Shown: positions 40,894-50,780, counted from the stretch's first letter. The stretch is DNA of 64,000 bases from Bacteroidales bacterium (GCA_017651465.1 JAGCCX010000081.1:24547-88546), one strand, 5' to 3'. Translations and numbers: made by a program. Notes: generated by a model not told the origin, from the letters alone.

Positions 40894-42255
40894 TTAATGC
40901 TGGATAGCCATTAAGCGTAAATACTTCAGCACCGTATCGCACCACTCCTCGTCGCCGGGGAACTGATAGCGGGCGTTGCCTGCGGGGTCGGGAGTGAAGA
41001 GGGTCTCTCCCTTGGGAGTCAGGGTTACCCATCCGCGCTCCGAAAGGGTGTAAAGCTCGTCGCCCTCCACCGCATTGATAACGGCAAGGGGATCCCACAT
41101 CTTCTGGCCGGTATCGCACTGGACGTTCTGGTAAACCCACTTAATGGGATGGATGTCGGTCCAGTTCATATCGGAAATCACCAGCTCGGGCTTGTAGTTG
41201 AGCGGATCGCCCACCTCGCCGGGCGAGAACACTATGTCTATCTCCTTGGGCCAGAGCTCGAAGAACTTGAGCGAAAAATCGATAGCCTGGGTGAAGTTGT
41301 AATCGGGCTCCACTGCCTGGCCGAACACTCCGCCCATCGTATAGATGTCCTTGACCTTGGCGCGCACGAGTTCGACTCCGTTGAGAGGCGAATACTCGTC
41401 CGGACCCGACTGCAGCAGGCGGGCGAGGGAAGTGACGAAGCCCACGGAAGCGATGGTAACGCTGTGGTCGGGCTGCTCGGAGAGGAGCTTGCGGTAAAGC
41501 TTGTAGCCCTCGGGATACTCGTCCTTGCTCTTGTAGGTCTGCTTGAACATAGGATCCGAATCTTCGGTGCGGGCGTAGGCAACGTTGTGGTAGGGGATGA
41601 ACACCATAGGATCTTTGATACCTGCCCTCTCGAGGCCCACGGGGATATCGGGATATCCGTAGAAGTTGTTCATAATGTCCACTGCGTCGGCGTTCGCGGC
41701 ACCCATACGGTCCACGATGACTCCAAGCAGGTTGCAGCGCTTCATATCCATATAGCGGTAGAGGAGCATAAGGGCGAACAGGTCGTCCGTCGATGATCCC
41801 ATATCGCAGTCGAATATGATGCGGCAGTCCCTTTGCTCATAATTGGACTTGACGTTGATGCCCTTGGCTACGTCGTACACTGTGTGCTGGCCGTTCTCGC
41901 GGGCAAACGCCACAGCTGCGGCGAGGCTGTCTTCGGGGAAGCAGCGGGTGGAGTCGAAATAGTACTTGCCGTTCTCGGGATTGTACCATCCGCCCACCAG
42001 GCCGTTGTGTGCGCGGGCGTGCTTGACCACCGCAGCTATGCTCTTCTTGTCGAAGCTGTTCTGGGTGGCGGCGTACGATACCATAAGGCCCTCTGTGGGC
42101 TGCTTGAGAGTGTTGATGTCAAGAGTAAAGCCCTCGGGATACATCTGGCTCATTGCCCAGATGACGTTGTAGAGCTCTTTGTCGGAAAGTTTATTCTGGC
42201 CGAGGGCGGCTACGCTAACCGCCGTCAGGGCAAGTGCCAACAAAACCTTGCGCAT
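40894..42255 (-). CDS. Secreted nucleoside hydrolase-like protein
   Basis: 453 residues with a signal peptide (MRKVLLALALTAVSVAALG) and an additional N-terminal region of about 120 residues. The hydrolase part begins at IIFDCDMGSSTDDLFALMLL, a form of the DxDxxxDD metal-binding motif of IU-nucleoside hydrolases, with an insertion of Ser-Ser-Thr. Later elements MGGVFGQ and WDPLAVI also fit. It may hydrolyse a ribosyl or related N-glycosidic bond in the periplasm. First gene of its run. Confidence 0.78.
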   Translation of the reverse strand: MRKVLLALALTAVSVAALGQNKLSDKELYNVIWAMSQMYPEGFTLDINTLKQPTEGLMVSYAATQNSFDKKSIAAVVKHARAHNGLVGGWYNPENGKYYFDSTRCFPEDSLAAAVAFARENGQHTVYDVAKGINVKSNYEQRDCRIIFDCDMGSSTDDLFALMLLYRYMDMKRCNLLGVIVDRMGAANADAVDIMNNFYGYPDIPVGLERAGIKDPMVFIPYHNVAYARTEDSDPMFKQTYKSKDEYPEGYKLYRKLLSEQPDHSVTIASVGFVTSLARLLQSGPDEYSPLNGVELVRAKVKDIYTMGGVFGQAVEPDYNFTQAIDFSLKFFELWPKEIDIVFSPGEVGDPLNYKPELVISDMNWTDIHPIKWVYQNVQCDTGQKMWDPLAVINAVEGDELYTLSERGWVTLTPKGETLFTPDPAGNARYQFPGDEEWCDTVLKYLRLMAIQH

Positions 42256-42259
42256 AAGC

Positions 42260-42823
42260 TTAGACTCTCTGGCCGTAGGAACGGTCGGTGGTGTTGACGG
42301 TAATCATATCCCCGGTTTCGATGAAGAGGGGGACCATAATCTTGGCGCCGGTCTCCAGAGTGACCTCTTTGAGTGCGGAAGTGGAAGCGGTGTTACCCTT
42401 AACTGCGGGCTCGCTGTAGGTCACTTCCAGGGTTACGTAGGTGGGAAGCTCGCAGGTGAGGCATTTCTCCTCGCCCACCACGAACATCATCTCCACGTGC
42501 TGGCCTTCTTTCATAAGGTCGGAGTTCTCAACCACGTCCTTGGGGAGAAGGATCTGCTCGTAGGTCTCTTCGTGCATGAAGTTGAAACCGTCTTCCTCGG
42601 CGTAGAGGAACTGGTAGGGGCGCCTCTCCACCTCTATGGTCTCGATCTTGGCGCCTGCGGTGAAGGTGTTCTCCAGGATGCGCCCGTTCTCGAGGTTGCG
42701 GAGTTTGGTCTTGACGAAAGCGGGGCCCTTGCCCGGCTTGACGTGCTGGAACCAAACAATCATACAGGGTTTGTCGTTGAATTTAAGGTAAAGACCGTTC
42801 TTGAAATCTGCTGTTGTTGCCAT
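42260..42823 (-). CDS. efp: Elongation factor P
   Basis: 187 residues, standard three-OB-fold length. The loop that carries the functional lysine reads HVKPGKGPAFV (Lys32). The closing motif FIETGDMITVNTTDRSYGQR is intact. EF-P rescues ribosomes stalled at polyproline. It lies alone between the nucleoside-hydrolase-like gene and ispH. The type of lysine modification cannot be told from the sequence. Confidence 0.97.
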   Translation of the reverse strand: MATTADFKNGLYLKFNDKPCMIVWFQHVKPGKGPAFVKTKLRNLENGRILENTFTAGAKIETIEVERRPYQFLYAEEDGFNFMHEETYEQILLPKDVVENSDLMKEGQHVEMMFVVGEEKCLTCELPTYVTLEVTYSEPAVKGNTASTSALKEVTLETGAKIMVPLFIETGDMITVNTTDRSYGQRV

Positions 42824-42879
42824 ATTGATATAAGTTAAAGATTATCAAACAATCTTGCGAATATACTTAATCGCCTGAA

Positions 42880-43746
42880 TTAATGCAAATTTTTGATTCC
42901 CTCGGCCACCCTCTCGAGCAGCCATTTGGGGGTGGAAGTGGCTCCGCACACGCCTGCGGAAAGGGCTCCGTCAAACCATTCGGGGTTGAGCTCCCCGGGC
43001 CCTCCGATGAGATGTGTGCGGGGGTTGATGCTGCGGCACCACTGGAAGAGTACCTTGCCGTTGGAGCTGGAGCTGCCGGATACAAATACTATTACGTCGT
43101 GCCCCGCAGCAAACTCGGCGAGCTCTTTGTGCCTGCCCGCGACCTGGGCGCAGATGCTGTGATGCACCGTAAGCCGCCCGCCTGCGAAGGCCCGCAGCTT
43201 CTCTTCTACGATGCGGTAGCTTCCCGGACTCATGGTGGTTTGGGAGAAGAGCTCGAGACTCCTGCCGGTATCCACAGCTCCTTTTTCTATGAGGGCGTCC
43301 AGCGCCTCGGGGCTCTCGACCACCAGGGCCCTGCCGCCGGTGCGGCCCACCAGGGCCAGTACCTCGGGATGGCCTATCTTGCCGTAAATCAGCACTTGGG
43401 AGTGCTCGGCCGCGGCCGCCACCTTGTCCTGGAGGCGCAGCACCACGGGGCAGGTGCAGTCAATGACGTTCAGCCCCAGTTCTTTGAGGCTGTCGTAGGT
43501 TGAGGGAGGCTCTCCGTGTGCCCGGATGAGTACCGTGGCACCTTTGAAAAGGGCGTCAAGATGGCTGTGGGAAGTGATTAGCAGCCCAAGGTTTTGCAAG
43601 CGGGAGAGTTCGGCCTCGTTGTGGACTATCTCGCCCAGCGACCATAACTCACCCCCGCCGCGGCCCAGGAAATCCTCGGCCGTGCTGATGGCGCGGATAA
43701 CTCCGCCGCAAAAACCGGAATGCGGGTCTATCCCTACTTTTATCAT
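42880..43746 (-). CDS. ispH: 4-hydroxy-3-methylbut-2-enyl diphosphate reductase
   Basis: 288 residues from the ATG at 43746. The three cysteine motifs binding the [4Fe-4S] cluster are in place: SGFCGGV (Cys13), DCTCPVV and GVCGATSTPKWLLE. It performs the last step of the MEP pathway, making IPP and DMAPP, which feed the polyprenyl synthase gene elsewhere in this window. The start overlaps the cmk stop (ATGA), so cmk and ispH form one minus-strand operon. Confidence 0.95.
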   Translation of the reverse strand: MIKVGIDPHSGFCGGVIRAISTAEDFLGRGGGELWSLGEIVHNEAELSRLQNLGLLITSHSHLDALFKGATVLIRAHGEPPSTYDSLKELGLNVIDCTCPVVLRLQDKVAAAAEHSQVLIYGKIGHPEVLALVGRTGGRALVVESPEALDALIEKGAVDTGRSLELFSQTTMSPGSYRIVEEKLRAFAGGRLTVHHSICAQVAGRHKELAEFAAGHDVIVFVSGSSSSNGKVLFQWCRSINPRTHLIGGPGELNPEWFDGALSAGVCGATSTPKWLLERVAEGIKNLH

Positions 43747-44426
43747 AGGATGCCGAACTTGCCCTGGATGAGGCCCTGCACCCACGCAAGCTCTTCCTCG
43801 AAGGTCATTTCGGAGTTGTCAAGCTCGAAGGCATCTTCGGCCCGGCGCAGCGGATTCGTTTCGCGGTGTGAGTCGATATAATCCCTCTCTCGCAGGTTCT
43901 TGACCACCTCTTCCAGCAGCGGATTCTCGCCCTTTGCCACCAGCTCGTCGTAGCGCCTCTGGGCCCTTACCTGCTCGCTTGCCGTCATAAAAATCTTGAG
44001 CTGGGCATTGGGGAATACGGCGGTGCCTATGTCGCGCCCGTCCATTACTATGCGGCCCTTCTTGCCGAATTCGCGCAGCTTTTCGTCCACCCAAGCCCTT
44101 ACGTAAGGCACTGCGGCAATGGGACTTACCTGAGCGCTGACCTCCATCGAGCGTATTTGCTGCTCTATGCAGCGGGGCCCCATATAGAGCTTGCCTTCCG
44201 CTCCGAAGTGCAGATCAAGCTGTGCCAGAGCGTCTTTAAGCGCGCGGTTAATTTCTGCCAGCCGGTTGATGAAACCTTCTTCCTGTGCGAACAGCGTCAC
44301 ACCCCTGTAAAGGGCGCCGGAGTCGAGGTAGAGGAAGTTGAATTTGCGGGCGATTTTCTTGGCGAAGCTGCTCTTGCCTGTGGAAGAGTAGCCGTCTATA
44401 GCAATAATAATATCAGGAATAGTCAT
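43743..44426 (-). CDS. cmk: Cytidylate kinase
   Basis: 227 residues. P-loop IAIDGYSSTGKSSFAKKIAR near the N-terminus, DSGALYRGVT for the monophosphate site and DGRDIGTAVFPNA followed by the lid region RAQRRYDELVAKG. It phosphorylates CMP and dCMP. A TACATTTG box (complement of 44434-44441) lies seven bases before the ATG, so a leaderless transcript is likely; longer upstream readings of the frame are rejected. Confidence 0.95.
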   Translation of the reverse strand: MTIPDIIIAIDGYSSTGKSSFAKKIARKFNFLYLDSGALYRGVTLFAQEEGFINRLAEINRALKDALAQLDLHFGAEGKLYMGPRCIEQQIRSMEVSAQVSPIAAVPYVRAWVDEKLREFGKKGRIVMDGRDIGTAVFPNAQLKIFMTASEQVRAQRRYDELVAKGENPLLEEVVKNLRERDYIDSHRETNPLRRAEDAFELDNSEMTFEEELAWVQGLIQGKFGIL

Positions 44427-44433
44427 ATCAGCA

Positions 44434-44441
44434 CAAATGTA
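44434..44441 (-). promoter_or_regulatory. -7 box of cmk
   Basis: TACATTTG on the minus strand, seven bases upstream of the cmk start. The divergent response-regulator gene has a near-consensus GATATTTG at 44453-44460, five bases before its ATG. Confidence 0.65.
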
Positions 44442-44465
44442 GAAAAAAATAACGATATTTGCCGT

Positions 44466-45616
44466 ATGAAGATTCTGATAATTGATGACGAGCGGAGCAT
44501 CCGCAACTCCCTCGGAGAGATTCTTTCCGACGAGGGTTATATAGTAGAAACGGCAGAGAACGGCACCGAAGGCCTGGAGAAGGCTCTCAAAGGTCACTAC
44601 GACATAATTTTCTGCGACATCAAGATGCCGGGTCTCGACGGGGTTGAGGTGCTTGAAAAACTCGCCGCCGAGGGCACCGAGAGCGCCGTGGTCATGATTT
44701 CCGGTCACGGTGACATAGAGACTGCCGTGGAGTGCATCAAGAAGGGCGCATTCGACTTTATCCAGAAGCCCCTCGACCTTAACCGCATACTCATCACCAT
44801 CAAGAACGCCACCGACAAAACCAAGCTCGTCAGCCAGAACAAGAGCCTCAAAAAGAAGGTTTACGGAGGCGAGCGCATGGTGGGCGAGAGCGAGGCCATC
44901 TGTCACGTGCGCGAGATGATAGAAAAGGTTGCGCCCACGCCCGCACGCGTGCTCATCACAGGTGGCAACGGCTCGGGCAAGGAGTTGGTAGCCAGAGGCT
45001 TGCACGCCCTCAGCGACAGGGCCTCCCAGCCATACATCGAGGTCAACTGCGCCGCCATCCCTTCGGAACTCATCGAGAGCGAACTCTTCGGTCACGAAAA
45101 AGGCTCGTTCACTTCTGCCATCAAGCAGCACAAGGGCAAGTTCGAGCAGGCGGACGGAGGCACTCTCTTCCTGGACGAGATTGGCGATATGTCGCTAGCT
45201 GCGCAGGCCAAGGTGCTTCGCGTGCTGCAGGAGAACAAACTCTCCCGCGTGGGCAGCGACACTGACATCAAAGTGGATGTGCGGGTTATTGCGGCCACCA
45301 ACAAGGACCTTCGCGCCGAGATTGAAAAGGGTACTTTCCGGGAGGACCTCTATCACCGCCTGAGCGTCATCGTAATCAGGTCCCGAGCCTCGACGAGTGC
45401 AAGGAAGACGTACCCCTGCTGGTTGATTATTTCGTGGAGCGCATCTGCACCGAGACCGCCATGCCCCGCAAAACTTTCAGCCCCCAGGCCGTAAAGATGT
45501 TGCAGGAGCGCAGCTGGAAAGGCAATATCAGGGAACTGCGCAACGTGGTGGAGCGCCTTCTCATCCTTGGCGACCCGGAAATCTCCGCCGCCAACGTCCG
45601 CGACTACGTCCTATAG
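44466..45616 (+). pseudogene. Sigma-54-type response regulator, frameshifted
   Basis: Receiver domain with phospho-acceptor Asp51 (FCDIKMPG), then an AAA+ sigma-54-interaction domain: Walker A GGNGSGKE (166-173), GSFTSA (213-218) at the place of GAFTGA, and Walker B GGTLFLDEIG (231-240). After residue 305 (LYHRLSVIVIR, near 45380) the frame breaks. Inserting one base restores VPSLDECKEDVPLLVDYFVE and continues to WKGNIRELRNVVERLL, ending at 45616; the restored length is 383 residues. No Fis-type HTH follows. It is either a real one-base deletion or a sequencing error. Likely partner of the NtrY-like kinase downstream. Confidence 0.85.
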
Positions 45617-46054
45617 CCGCTCGATCTTAAGCTGCTGGATGCGGTAACGGTCTTCCTTGCAGCTGAGGAAGATGGTGACGTTGAATGTCTCGCCGCCGGC
45701 CTTGAGTGTGCCGAGGGCGTATTTCATGTTGGCACGGCCGGCCGTGTGCGTGATGTTGAAGCTGCGTGGAGTGAAGTTGTCGAAAAAGGTCTTGACTATC
45801 TGCCGGGCCTGGGCGCGGCTTGCGTCGCTCTCTCTTGCCAGGACGGCTATCTCCAGATTGTCTGCAAACCAGGCCGAAAGGGCCTCGGCGTTGCCTGCCG
45901 CGATATATTTGCTTATGGGCACGAACACATCGTCCCCGCCTTCCGCAGCGGGAGCGGGGGCCGGTTGCGACGTTTTTTGTAATATATAGTTCTGCGCCAG
46001 GGCCACGGGGCCGGCGAGCGCAAGGGTGAGGAGTACTATAGCCAAGCGTTTCAT
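45611..46054 (-). CDS. DUF4783 family secreted protein
   Basis: 147 residues with signal peptide MKRLAIVLLTLALAGPVALA and a compact NTF2-like domain (ISKYIAAGNAEALSAWFADN, TFFDNFTPRSFNITH) typical of DUF4783, a family common in Bacteroidetes. Function unknown; probably periplasmic. It converges on the response regulator, overlapping its 3' end by a few bases. Confidence 0.8.
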   Translation of the reverse strand: MKRLAIVLLTLALAGPVALAQNYILQKTSQPAPAPAAEGGDDVFVPISKYIAAGNAEALSAWFADNLEIAVLARESDASRAQARQIVKTFFDNFTPRSFNITHTAGRANMKYALGTLKAGGETFNVTIFLSCKEDRYRIQQLKIERL

Positions 46055-46091
46055 ACCGCCGTTTTTCTTTGCAAATATTAAGCCAGTTTGT

Positions 46092-46099
46092 TATTTTTG
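46092..46099 (+). promoter_or_regulatory. -7 box of rlmH
   Basis: TATTTTTG, six bases before the rlmH ATG. Confidence 0.65.
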
Positions 46100-46105
46100 C
46101 ACCTG

Positions 46106-46576
46106 ATGCGAATACTCTTGCTCACAATGGGGAAGACCGATATCCGCTGGGTGGCGGAAGGCCTGGAGATGTATGCTTCCAGGCTGGTGCATTATGTGCC
46201 TTTTTCCGTAAAGGAGCTTCCGGAACTCAAGGGCGCCGGGTCGCTCAGGCCCGAGCAGATCAAGCAAAAGGAGGGAGAGGCCTTGCTGAAGGCCATCAAA
46301 CCTGCCGATACCGTTATACTGCTTGACGAAAGAGGAGAGGAGTTTACATCGAAGCAGTTTGCCGAGCGTGTGGGCAAGTATCTGCAGGCCGGAAAAGATG
46401 TGGTTTTCGTGGTTGGAGGAGCCTATGGCTTCGGCCCCTCGATGTACGAGAGGGCCCAGGCCAAACTGTCTCTTTCAAAAATGACCTGCTCACATCAGCT
46501 TGTGAGAACGGTTTTTGCAGAGCAACTCTACCGTGCTTTTACAATTTTGAAAGGCGAGCCTTATCACAATGAATAA
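46106..46576 (+). CDS. rlmH: 23S rRNA (pseudouridine1915-N3)-methyltransferase
   Basis: 156 residues from the ATG at 46106. SPOUT knot features: DTVILLDERGEEFTSKQFAE, then VVFVVGGAYGFGPSMYERA, and the C-terminal KMTCSHQLVRTVFAEQLYRA. It methylates pseudouridine 1915 in helix 69 of 23S rRNA using S-adenosylmethionine. An upstream in-frame ATG lies before the promoter box and is not used. The stop overlaps the start of the kinase gene by eight bases. Confidence 0.95.
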   Translation: MRILLLTMGKTDIRWVAEGLEMYASRLVHYVPFSVKELPELKGAGSLRPEQIKQKEGEALLKAIKPADTVILLDERGEEFTSKQFAERVGKYLQAGKDVVFVVGGAYGFGPSMYERAQAKLSLSKMTCSHQLVRTVFAEQLYRAFTILKGEPYHNE

Positions 46577-49500
46577 AAAGTGGTCCATACGGGATTATTT
46601 ATCTCCGGTTTTCTTGCTGCTGAGCGTGCTGCTGCTGATTTTTGCAGTAGCTACACCGCGCACCGTGGGCGATACCGATTCGGCCGCCCGCAAGATGGAG
46701 CGGCGCCTCTCGCACAGGATGGCCCGCCTGGATTACTTCATCGACCATCCCCAGCAAAAGCTCCCGGACGATATGGTCATCTACACCTATGTGGACGATA
46801 CCCTTCAGAGCTGGCGGGGCCAATTCCCCCTGTATAACGATGATATAAGTTCGCGCGTGGTGGTGCAGCGCATCACCAACCCGCGGGTAAACCTGCGATC
46901 GCCCTTAAGTTACGTCAGCGAGGAGCCGCAATTCATTAATATCGGCCCTAAATGGTACATAGTCAAAGCTAAGGAAATAGACGGCAAGCGCTCGATAGCA
47001 GGTCTGCAGATCAGCAACACCCAGGACGAAAGTTCGTACGGAGGCGTGAACAAGAGGCTGCATCTGCGCCGGCGTTTCTCCGTAAGGCCTCTTACCTACA
47101 GCGGAGGCAGTCCCGTGCTTCTTTACGGACGTCCGGTGTTCAAGATCCTGTACGATTCGCTCACAGGAGTGGTGATGGCCAACGATACCTTGCTGTGGCT
47201 CTCGCTGCTGTTCTTCCTGTGTGCTGCAGTGCTGTTCGTTTTCCAGCGGAAGACCATAACCAGGGCTGTGATTGCATCGGCAGGCATAGTGCTCGCCCTT
47301 GCGGCTATGTATTTCTGGGGACGCAGCGTGCAGAGCGAGGTGAGGCTTTTCTCTCCTATGCTCTACGCCGGCGGATCGTTCCTCTTCTCGCTCGGAGCCG
47401 TAATCTTGCTCAACCTGGCGCTGCTGTTGTGTACGGTTTGCTTTTATCTTGCACGCTGGAGCCTTTGGGCCAAGCTCCGCAGTAAAGCTGCCATCGCCGC
47501 AGCCTCGGTAATCGACATAGTATGTGTGGTGCTTATCCTGCTCAACGTGCATATGACACTGGGCAGTATAGTCGCCAACTCCGGTATTACATTGGAGTTG
47601 TATAAGCTGGCGAGCCTGTCGATATATACCTTGTTCGTGTATCTGTCGTTCCTCTCGCTGCTGTGCGCGGTGCCTATGCTGCTCCAGATGCTCCGGCCGG
47701 TGATTCTCAAGCTTACGGGCCGCTCGCCGCGCTTTTTCTCCAGGGGCTGGAGGCTTGCCTACACGGTAATCTGCGCCGTTTATATGGTGGTGACGATGGC
47801 CTTCCTCGGCTTCGAAAAGGAGGAGGACCGAATGGAAGTGTGGGCCGGCAAGCTCTCGGTTGACCGGGACGTCACCCTCGAACTTCAACTCCTCAAGGTC
47901 GAACGCCCCATTGCCGAAGACGCCGTTATAGGCACCCTCGCCTTGATGGAAGGCAGCGAGGTGGCCATCCGCAACAGGATAATCGACAATTACCTCTCGT
48001 CGGAGGCGCTGGACTATTCTATCACGGTCCAGCTGGTGCGTCCCGGAAACACCTTGCCCCAGTTTATGCCGCATTTCGAGCAGATTGCCCGGAACGGCAG
48101 CCCCATTGCCGAAGGGTCGTTCTTCGTGGGCTCTCCCACTGCCGAGGGTCCTTCGCGCTACGACGGAGTGTTCAGCTATTTTACTCCGGACGGCGGAGTG
48201 GTCCACCTGCTGGTTGGCATAGAGCAGAAGACTATGCCGTCAGGCAAGGGCTATGCGCGCCTGATAGGTTTCATTACTCCCGGGCGCACGAGCCTGCCGG
48301 CGGCCTATTCTTATTCGCGCTACCAGGGCAGGGACCTGAGGACTTTCCGCGGCGAGTATCCTTATGCTACCCGAATGGACGACTGGACGTATTCCGAAGT
48401 GTACCGCCATCGGGCCTGCCACTACTACAGAGACTCCTACGCCCACTTTGTGAACGTCATTTCCGACGACGAGGCTATGATTATCTCGCGCCGCCGCATC
48501 GGAGCTTTCAGTTATGTGGTGGCCATTGTTACCGCCGGCCTGTTGATGTACGGGTTGCTGTGGTGCTTCAAACCGCGGGGGAAGCGCAAGAAGTCGCGTG
48601 GAGTCACTTATTTCCGCTCGCGCATATCCTGGACACTTATGCTCTCGCTCATCGGGGCCCTCGTGGTTATGGCCCTTGTGAGCGTGGTGTTCGTGTACAG
48701 GCGCAACGAGGCCAACCAGCAGGCCATTATGTCGGACCGTATCAACGCCATACAGCTTCTGGCCCAGAACGGTATGAGGGGGCTTGAGGGCGCCGACATT
48801 ACCGGTTCGGCCGAATTTGCTTCTATGATCCAGTCGGTGAGCGACAATACCGGGTCGGATATCAGCGTGTACCGCACCGACGGGCACATCGTGATGTGCA
48901 CCAATCCCGACGCCCTCGACCGCCTGCTGCTGGGATTCCGCATCGACCCCGAGGCCCTCTCGCGCATCAGCGAACGCAACCTGCGCTACTGCATCATCAA
49001 AGAGCAGCGGGGCTGGCGGCACTACTATTCGATGTATATGCCGCTTATGGACTCCGCCGGCAATATGGCGGCCGTGCTCTGCGCCCCTTACGTGGAGGAA
49101 AGTTACGACTTCGAGCGGGATGCTGTTATGCATATGATGACCATTCTGACGGTGTTCCTGCTGCTGTTCATCGTGGCGAGGTTCACCGAGTCGGCGGTGC
49201 TTGACAGGGTGTTTATGCCGCTCAGTATGATGGGCGTGACAATGCGTAAGGCGGGCCAGGGACTGGAGCACATCAGCTATTCCCGCAAGGACGAGATATC
49301 CACTTTGGTGGATGCGTACAACCGTATGGTGGACGAGCTTTCCGAGAGCAGCAGCCGTCTGGCTCAGGCCGAACGAGACAAGGCCTGGCACGGAATGGCT
49401 CGCCAGGTGGCCCACGAGATCAAGAACCCCCTGACTCCGATGAAGCTGCAGATTCAGCGCCTGATGCGTCTCAAGCAGAAGGGCGACCCAGCCTGGAAAG

Positions 49501-50045
49501 ACAAGTTCGACGACGTGTGCAGCATCCTGCTCTACCATATCGACGTGCTTACCGAGACGTCAAACGAGTTCTCGACCCTGGCCAAGCTCGATACCGAGGA
49601 GCATACCCTGCTGAACCTCGATACCCTGCTGCAGGACGAGATTACTATGTTCGACAACCGCGACGACGTGGCGTTTACCTATGTGGGCCTTCACGACGCT
49701 ATGGTTATGGGGCCCAGGCCCCAGCTTACCAGGGTGTTCGTGAACCTGCTCGGCAATGCCGTTCAGGCGGTCGAAGGCAGGGGAGGAGCCAAGGTATATG
49801 TGTCGCTGCGCAAGTCGATGCGTGAGGGTTATTACGATATAGTGGTGGAAGACAACGGCCCCGGCGTGTCGGAAGAGAACATCGACAAGCTCTTTACCCC
49901 CAACTTTACCACCAAGAGCGGAGGCTCCGGCCTGGGACTCGCCATTAGCCGCAGCATACTCGACCGTTGCGGGGCCACCATCAGTTACTCCCGCTCTTTC
50001 TCGCTGCAGGGAGCCTGCTTCACCATCTGCTACCCGGCAGCCTGA
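46569..50045 (+). CDS. Large NtrY-like membrane sensor histidine kinase
   Basis: 1158 residues with about ten predicted TM helices: one near 12-29, a periplasmic domain to about 210, a block of six or seven helices between 213 and 420, a second extracytoplasmic domain, and further helices before residue 880. The last part carries HAMP, HisKA with the phosphorylated His949 (QVAHEIKNPLTPMKLQIQRL) and HATPase_c (DNGPGVSEENI, TKSGGSGLGLAISRS). The C-terminal organisation resembles NtrY. It is probably the partner of the frameshifted sigma-54-type regulator. If that gene is truly broken the kinase may be orphaned. Starts inside rlmH. Confidence 0.9.
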   Translation: MNKKWSIRDYLSPVFLLLSVLLLIFAVATPRTVGDTDSAARKMERRLSHRMARLDYFIDHPQQKLPDDMVIYTYVDDTLQSWRGQFPLYNDDISSRVVVQRITNPRVNLRSPLSYVSEEPQFINIGPKWYIVKAKEIDGKRSIAGLQISNTQDESSYGGVNKRLHLRRRFSVRPLTYSGGSPVLLYGRPVFKILYDSLTGVVMANDTLLWLSLLFFLCAAVLFVFQRKTITRAVIASAGIVLALAAMYFWGRSVQSEVRLFSPMLYAGGSFLFSLGAVILLNLALLLCTVCFYLARWSLWAKLRSKAAIAAASVIDIVCVVLILLNVHMTLGSIVANSGITLELYKLASLSIYTLFVYLSFLSLLCAVPMLLQMLRPVILKLTGRSPRFFSRGWRLAYTVICAVYMVVTMAFLGFEKEEDRMEVWAGKLSVDRDVTLELQLLKVERPIAEDAVIGTLALMEGSEVAIRNRIIDNYLSSEALDYSITVQLVRPGNTLPQFMPHFEQIARNGSPIAEGSFFVGSPTAEGPSRYDGVFSYFTPDGGVVHLLVGIEQKTMPSGKGYARLIGFITPGRTSLPAAYSYSRYQGRDLRTFRGEYPYATRMDDWTYSEVYRHRACHYYRDSYAHFVNVISDDEAMIISRRRIGAFSYVVAIVTAGLLMYGLLWCFKPRGKRKKSRGVTYFRSRISWTLMLSLIGALVVMALVSVVFVYRRNEANQQAIMSDRINAIQLLAQNGMRGLEGADITGSAEFASMIQSVSDNTGSDISVYRTDGHIVMCTNPDALDRLLLGFRIDPEALSRISERNLRYCIIKEQRGWRHYYSMYMPLMDSAGNMAAVLCAPYVEESYDFERDAVMHMMTILTVFLLLFIVARFTESAVLDRVFMPLSMMGVTMRKAGQGLEHISYSRKDEISTLVDAYNRMVDELSESSSRLAQAERDKAWHGMARQVAHEIKNPLTPMKLQIQRLMRLKQKGDPAWKDKFDDVCSILLYHIDVLTETSNEFSTLAKLDTEEHTLLNLDTLLQDEITMFDNRDDVAFTYVGLHDAMVMGPRPQLTRVFVNLLGNAVQAVEGRGGAKVYVSLRKSMREGYYDIVVEDNGPGVSEENIDKLFTPNFTTKSGGSGLGLAISRSILDRCGATISYSRSFSLQGACFTICYPAA

Positions 50046-50155
50046 TAGGGCTTGCCCGGTGCCGGCGAATAGGGCATAAAGTATGCGCCCGGCGGCCTCC
50101 GCGCGCCATTGAACAACTTATTTGGAGCGATGTGGAAGATATGCAAAAAATTGTA

Positions 50156-50163
50156 TATCTTTG
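50156..50163 (+). promoter_or_regulatory. -7 box of ysxC
   Basis: TATCTTTG, 17 bases before the ysxC ATG at 50181; marks the preceding in-frame codons as untranslated. Confidence 0.6.
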
Positions 50164-50180
50164 TACTGAATTTTACGGCA

Positions 50181-50780
50181 ATGAAAATCTCTGAGGCAAT
50201 ATTCGCAGGAAGCAGCCCGAGGGTTGCACAAGGCCCCAAGAGACAATTGCCGGAATTCGCTTTCATCGGCCGCTCCAACGTAGGTAAATCATCGCTTATC
50301 AATATGTTGACCGGCCGCCGCAAGCTGGCTCTCACCTCCGCCACGCCCGGCAAGACCAAGGTGGTAAACCATTTCCTCATCAACGACAGCTGGTACCTGG
50401 TTGACCTGCCCGGTTACGGTTACGCCAAGCTCCCCGAAAAGATGCGCCGTGAAATCGGCGCCGTCATCGACGACTACATCCTCAATTCGGCCCAGATGCA
50501 GTTGCTTTTCGTGCTGGTCGATTCACGGCACGACATAGGCCGCATCGACGTGGACTTTCTCGCCTCCCTGGGCGAGAGGGGCATTCCCTGCGCCATTATC
50601 TTCACCAAGGCTGACAAACTCGGCCCCGTGGCCCTGCAGACCCAGATCGAGCGGGACAAGGCCATACTCTCGGAATACTGGGAAGAGCTGCCGCCTATGT
50701 TCAGCAGCAGCTCCGCGAGGGGAGACGGCCGGGAGCAGATACTCGACTACATAGACTCTATACTTAAAAGATCCGAATAG
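50181..50780 (+). CDS. ysxC: Ribosome biogenesis GTP-binding protein YsxC/EngB
   Basis: 199 residues from the ATG at 50181. G1 GRSNVGKSS, G2/G3 region TPGKTKVVNHF and DLPGYGYAKLP (characteristic of EngB), G4 TKADK and a short C-terminus. It helps assemble the 50S subunit. The next gene starts two bases after its stop. Confidence 0.95.
   Translation: MKISEAIFAGSSPRVAQGPKRQLPEFAFIGRSNVGKSSLINMLTGRRKLALTSATPGKTKVVNHFLINDSWYLVDLPGYGYAKLPEKMRREIGAVIDDYILNSAQMQLLFVLVDSRHDIGRIDVDFLASLGERGIPCAIIFTKADKLGPVALQTQIERDKAILSEYWEELPPMFSSSSARGDGREQILDYIDSILKRSE

Noticed and set aside
43743-45131. Long extension of the cmk reading frame upstream to 45131
   Set aside because: The extension runs antisense through the response regulator and beyond the cmk promoter; the P-loop start at 44426 is the right one.
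46905-49538. Two minus-strand open frames of over 430 codons
   Set aside because: Shadows of the histidine kinase gene: His-rich, low-sense translations without signals.
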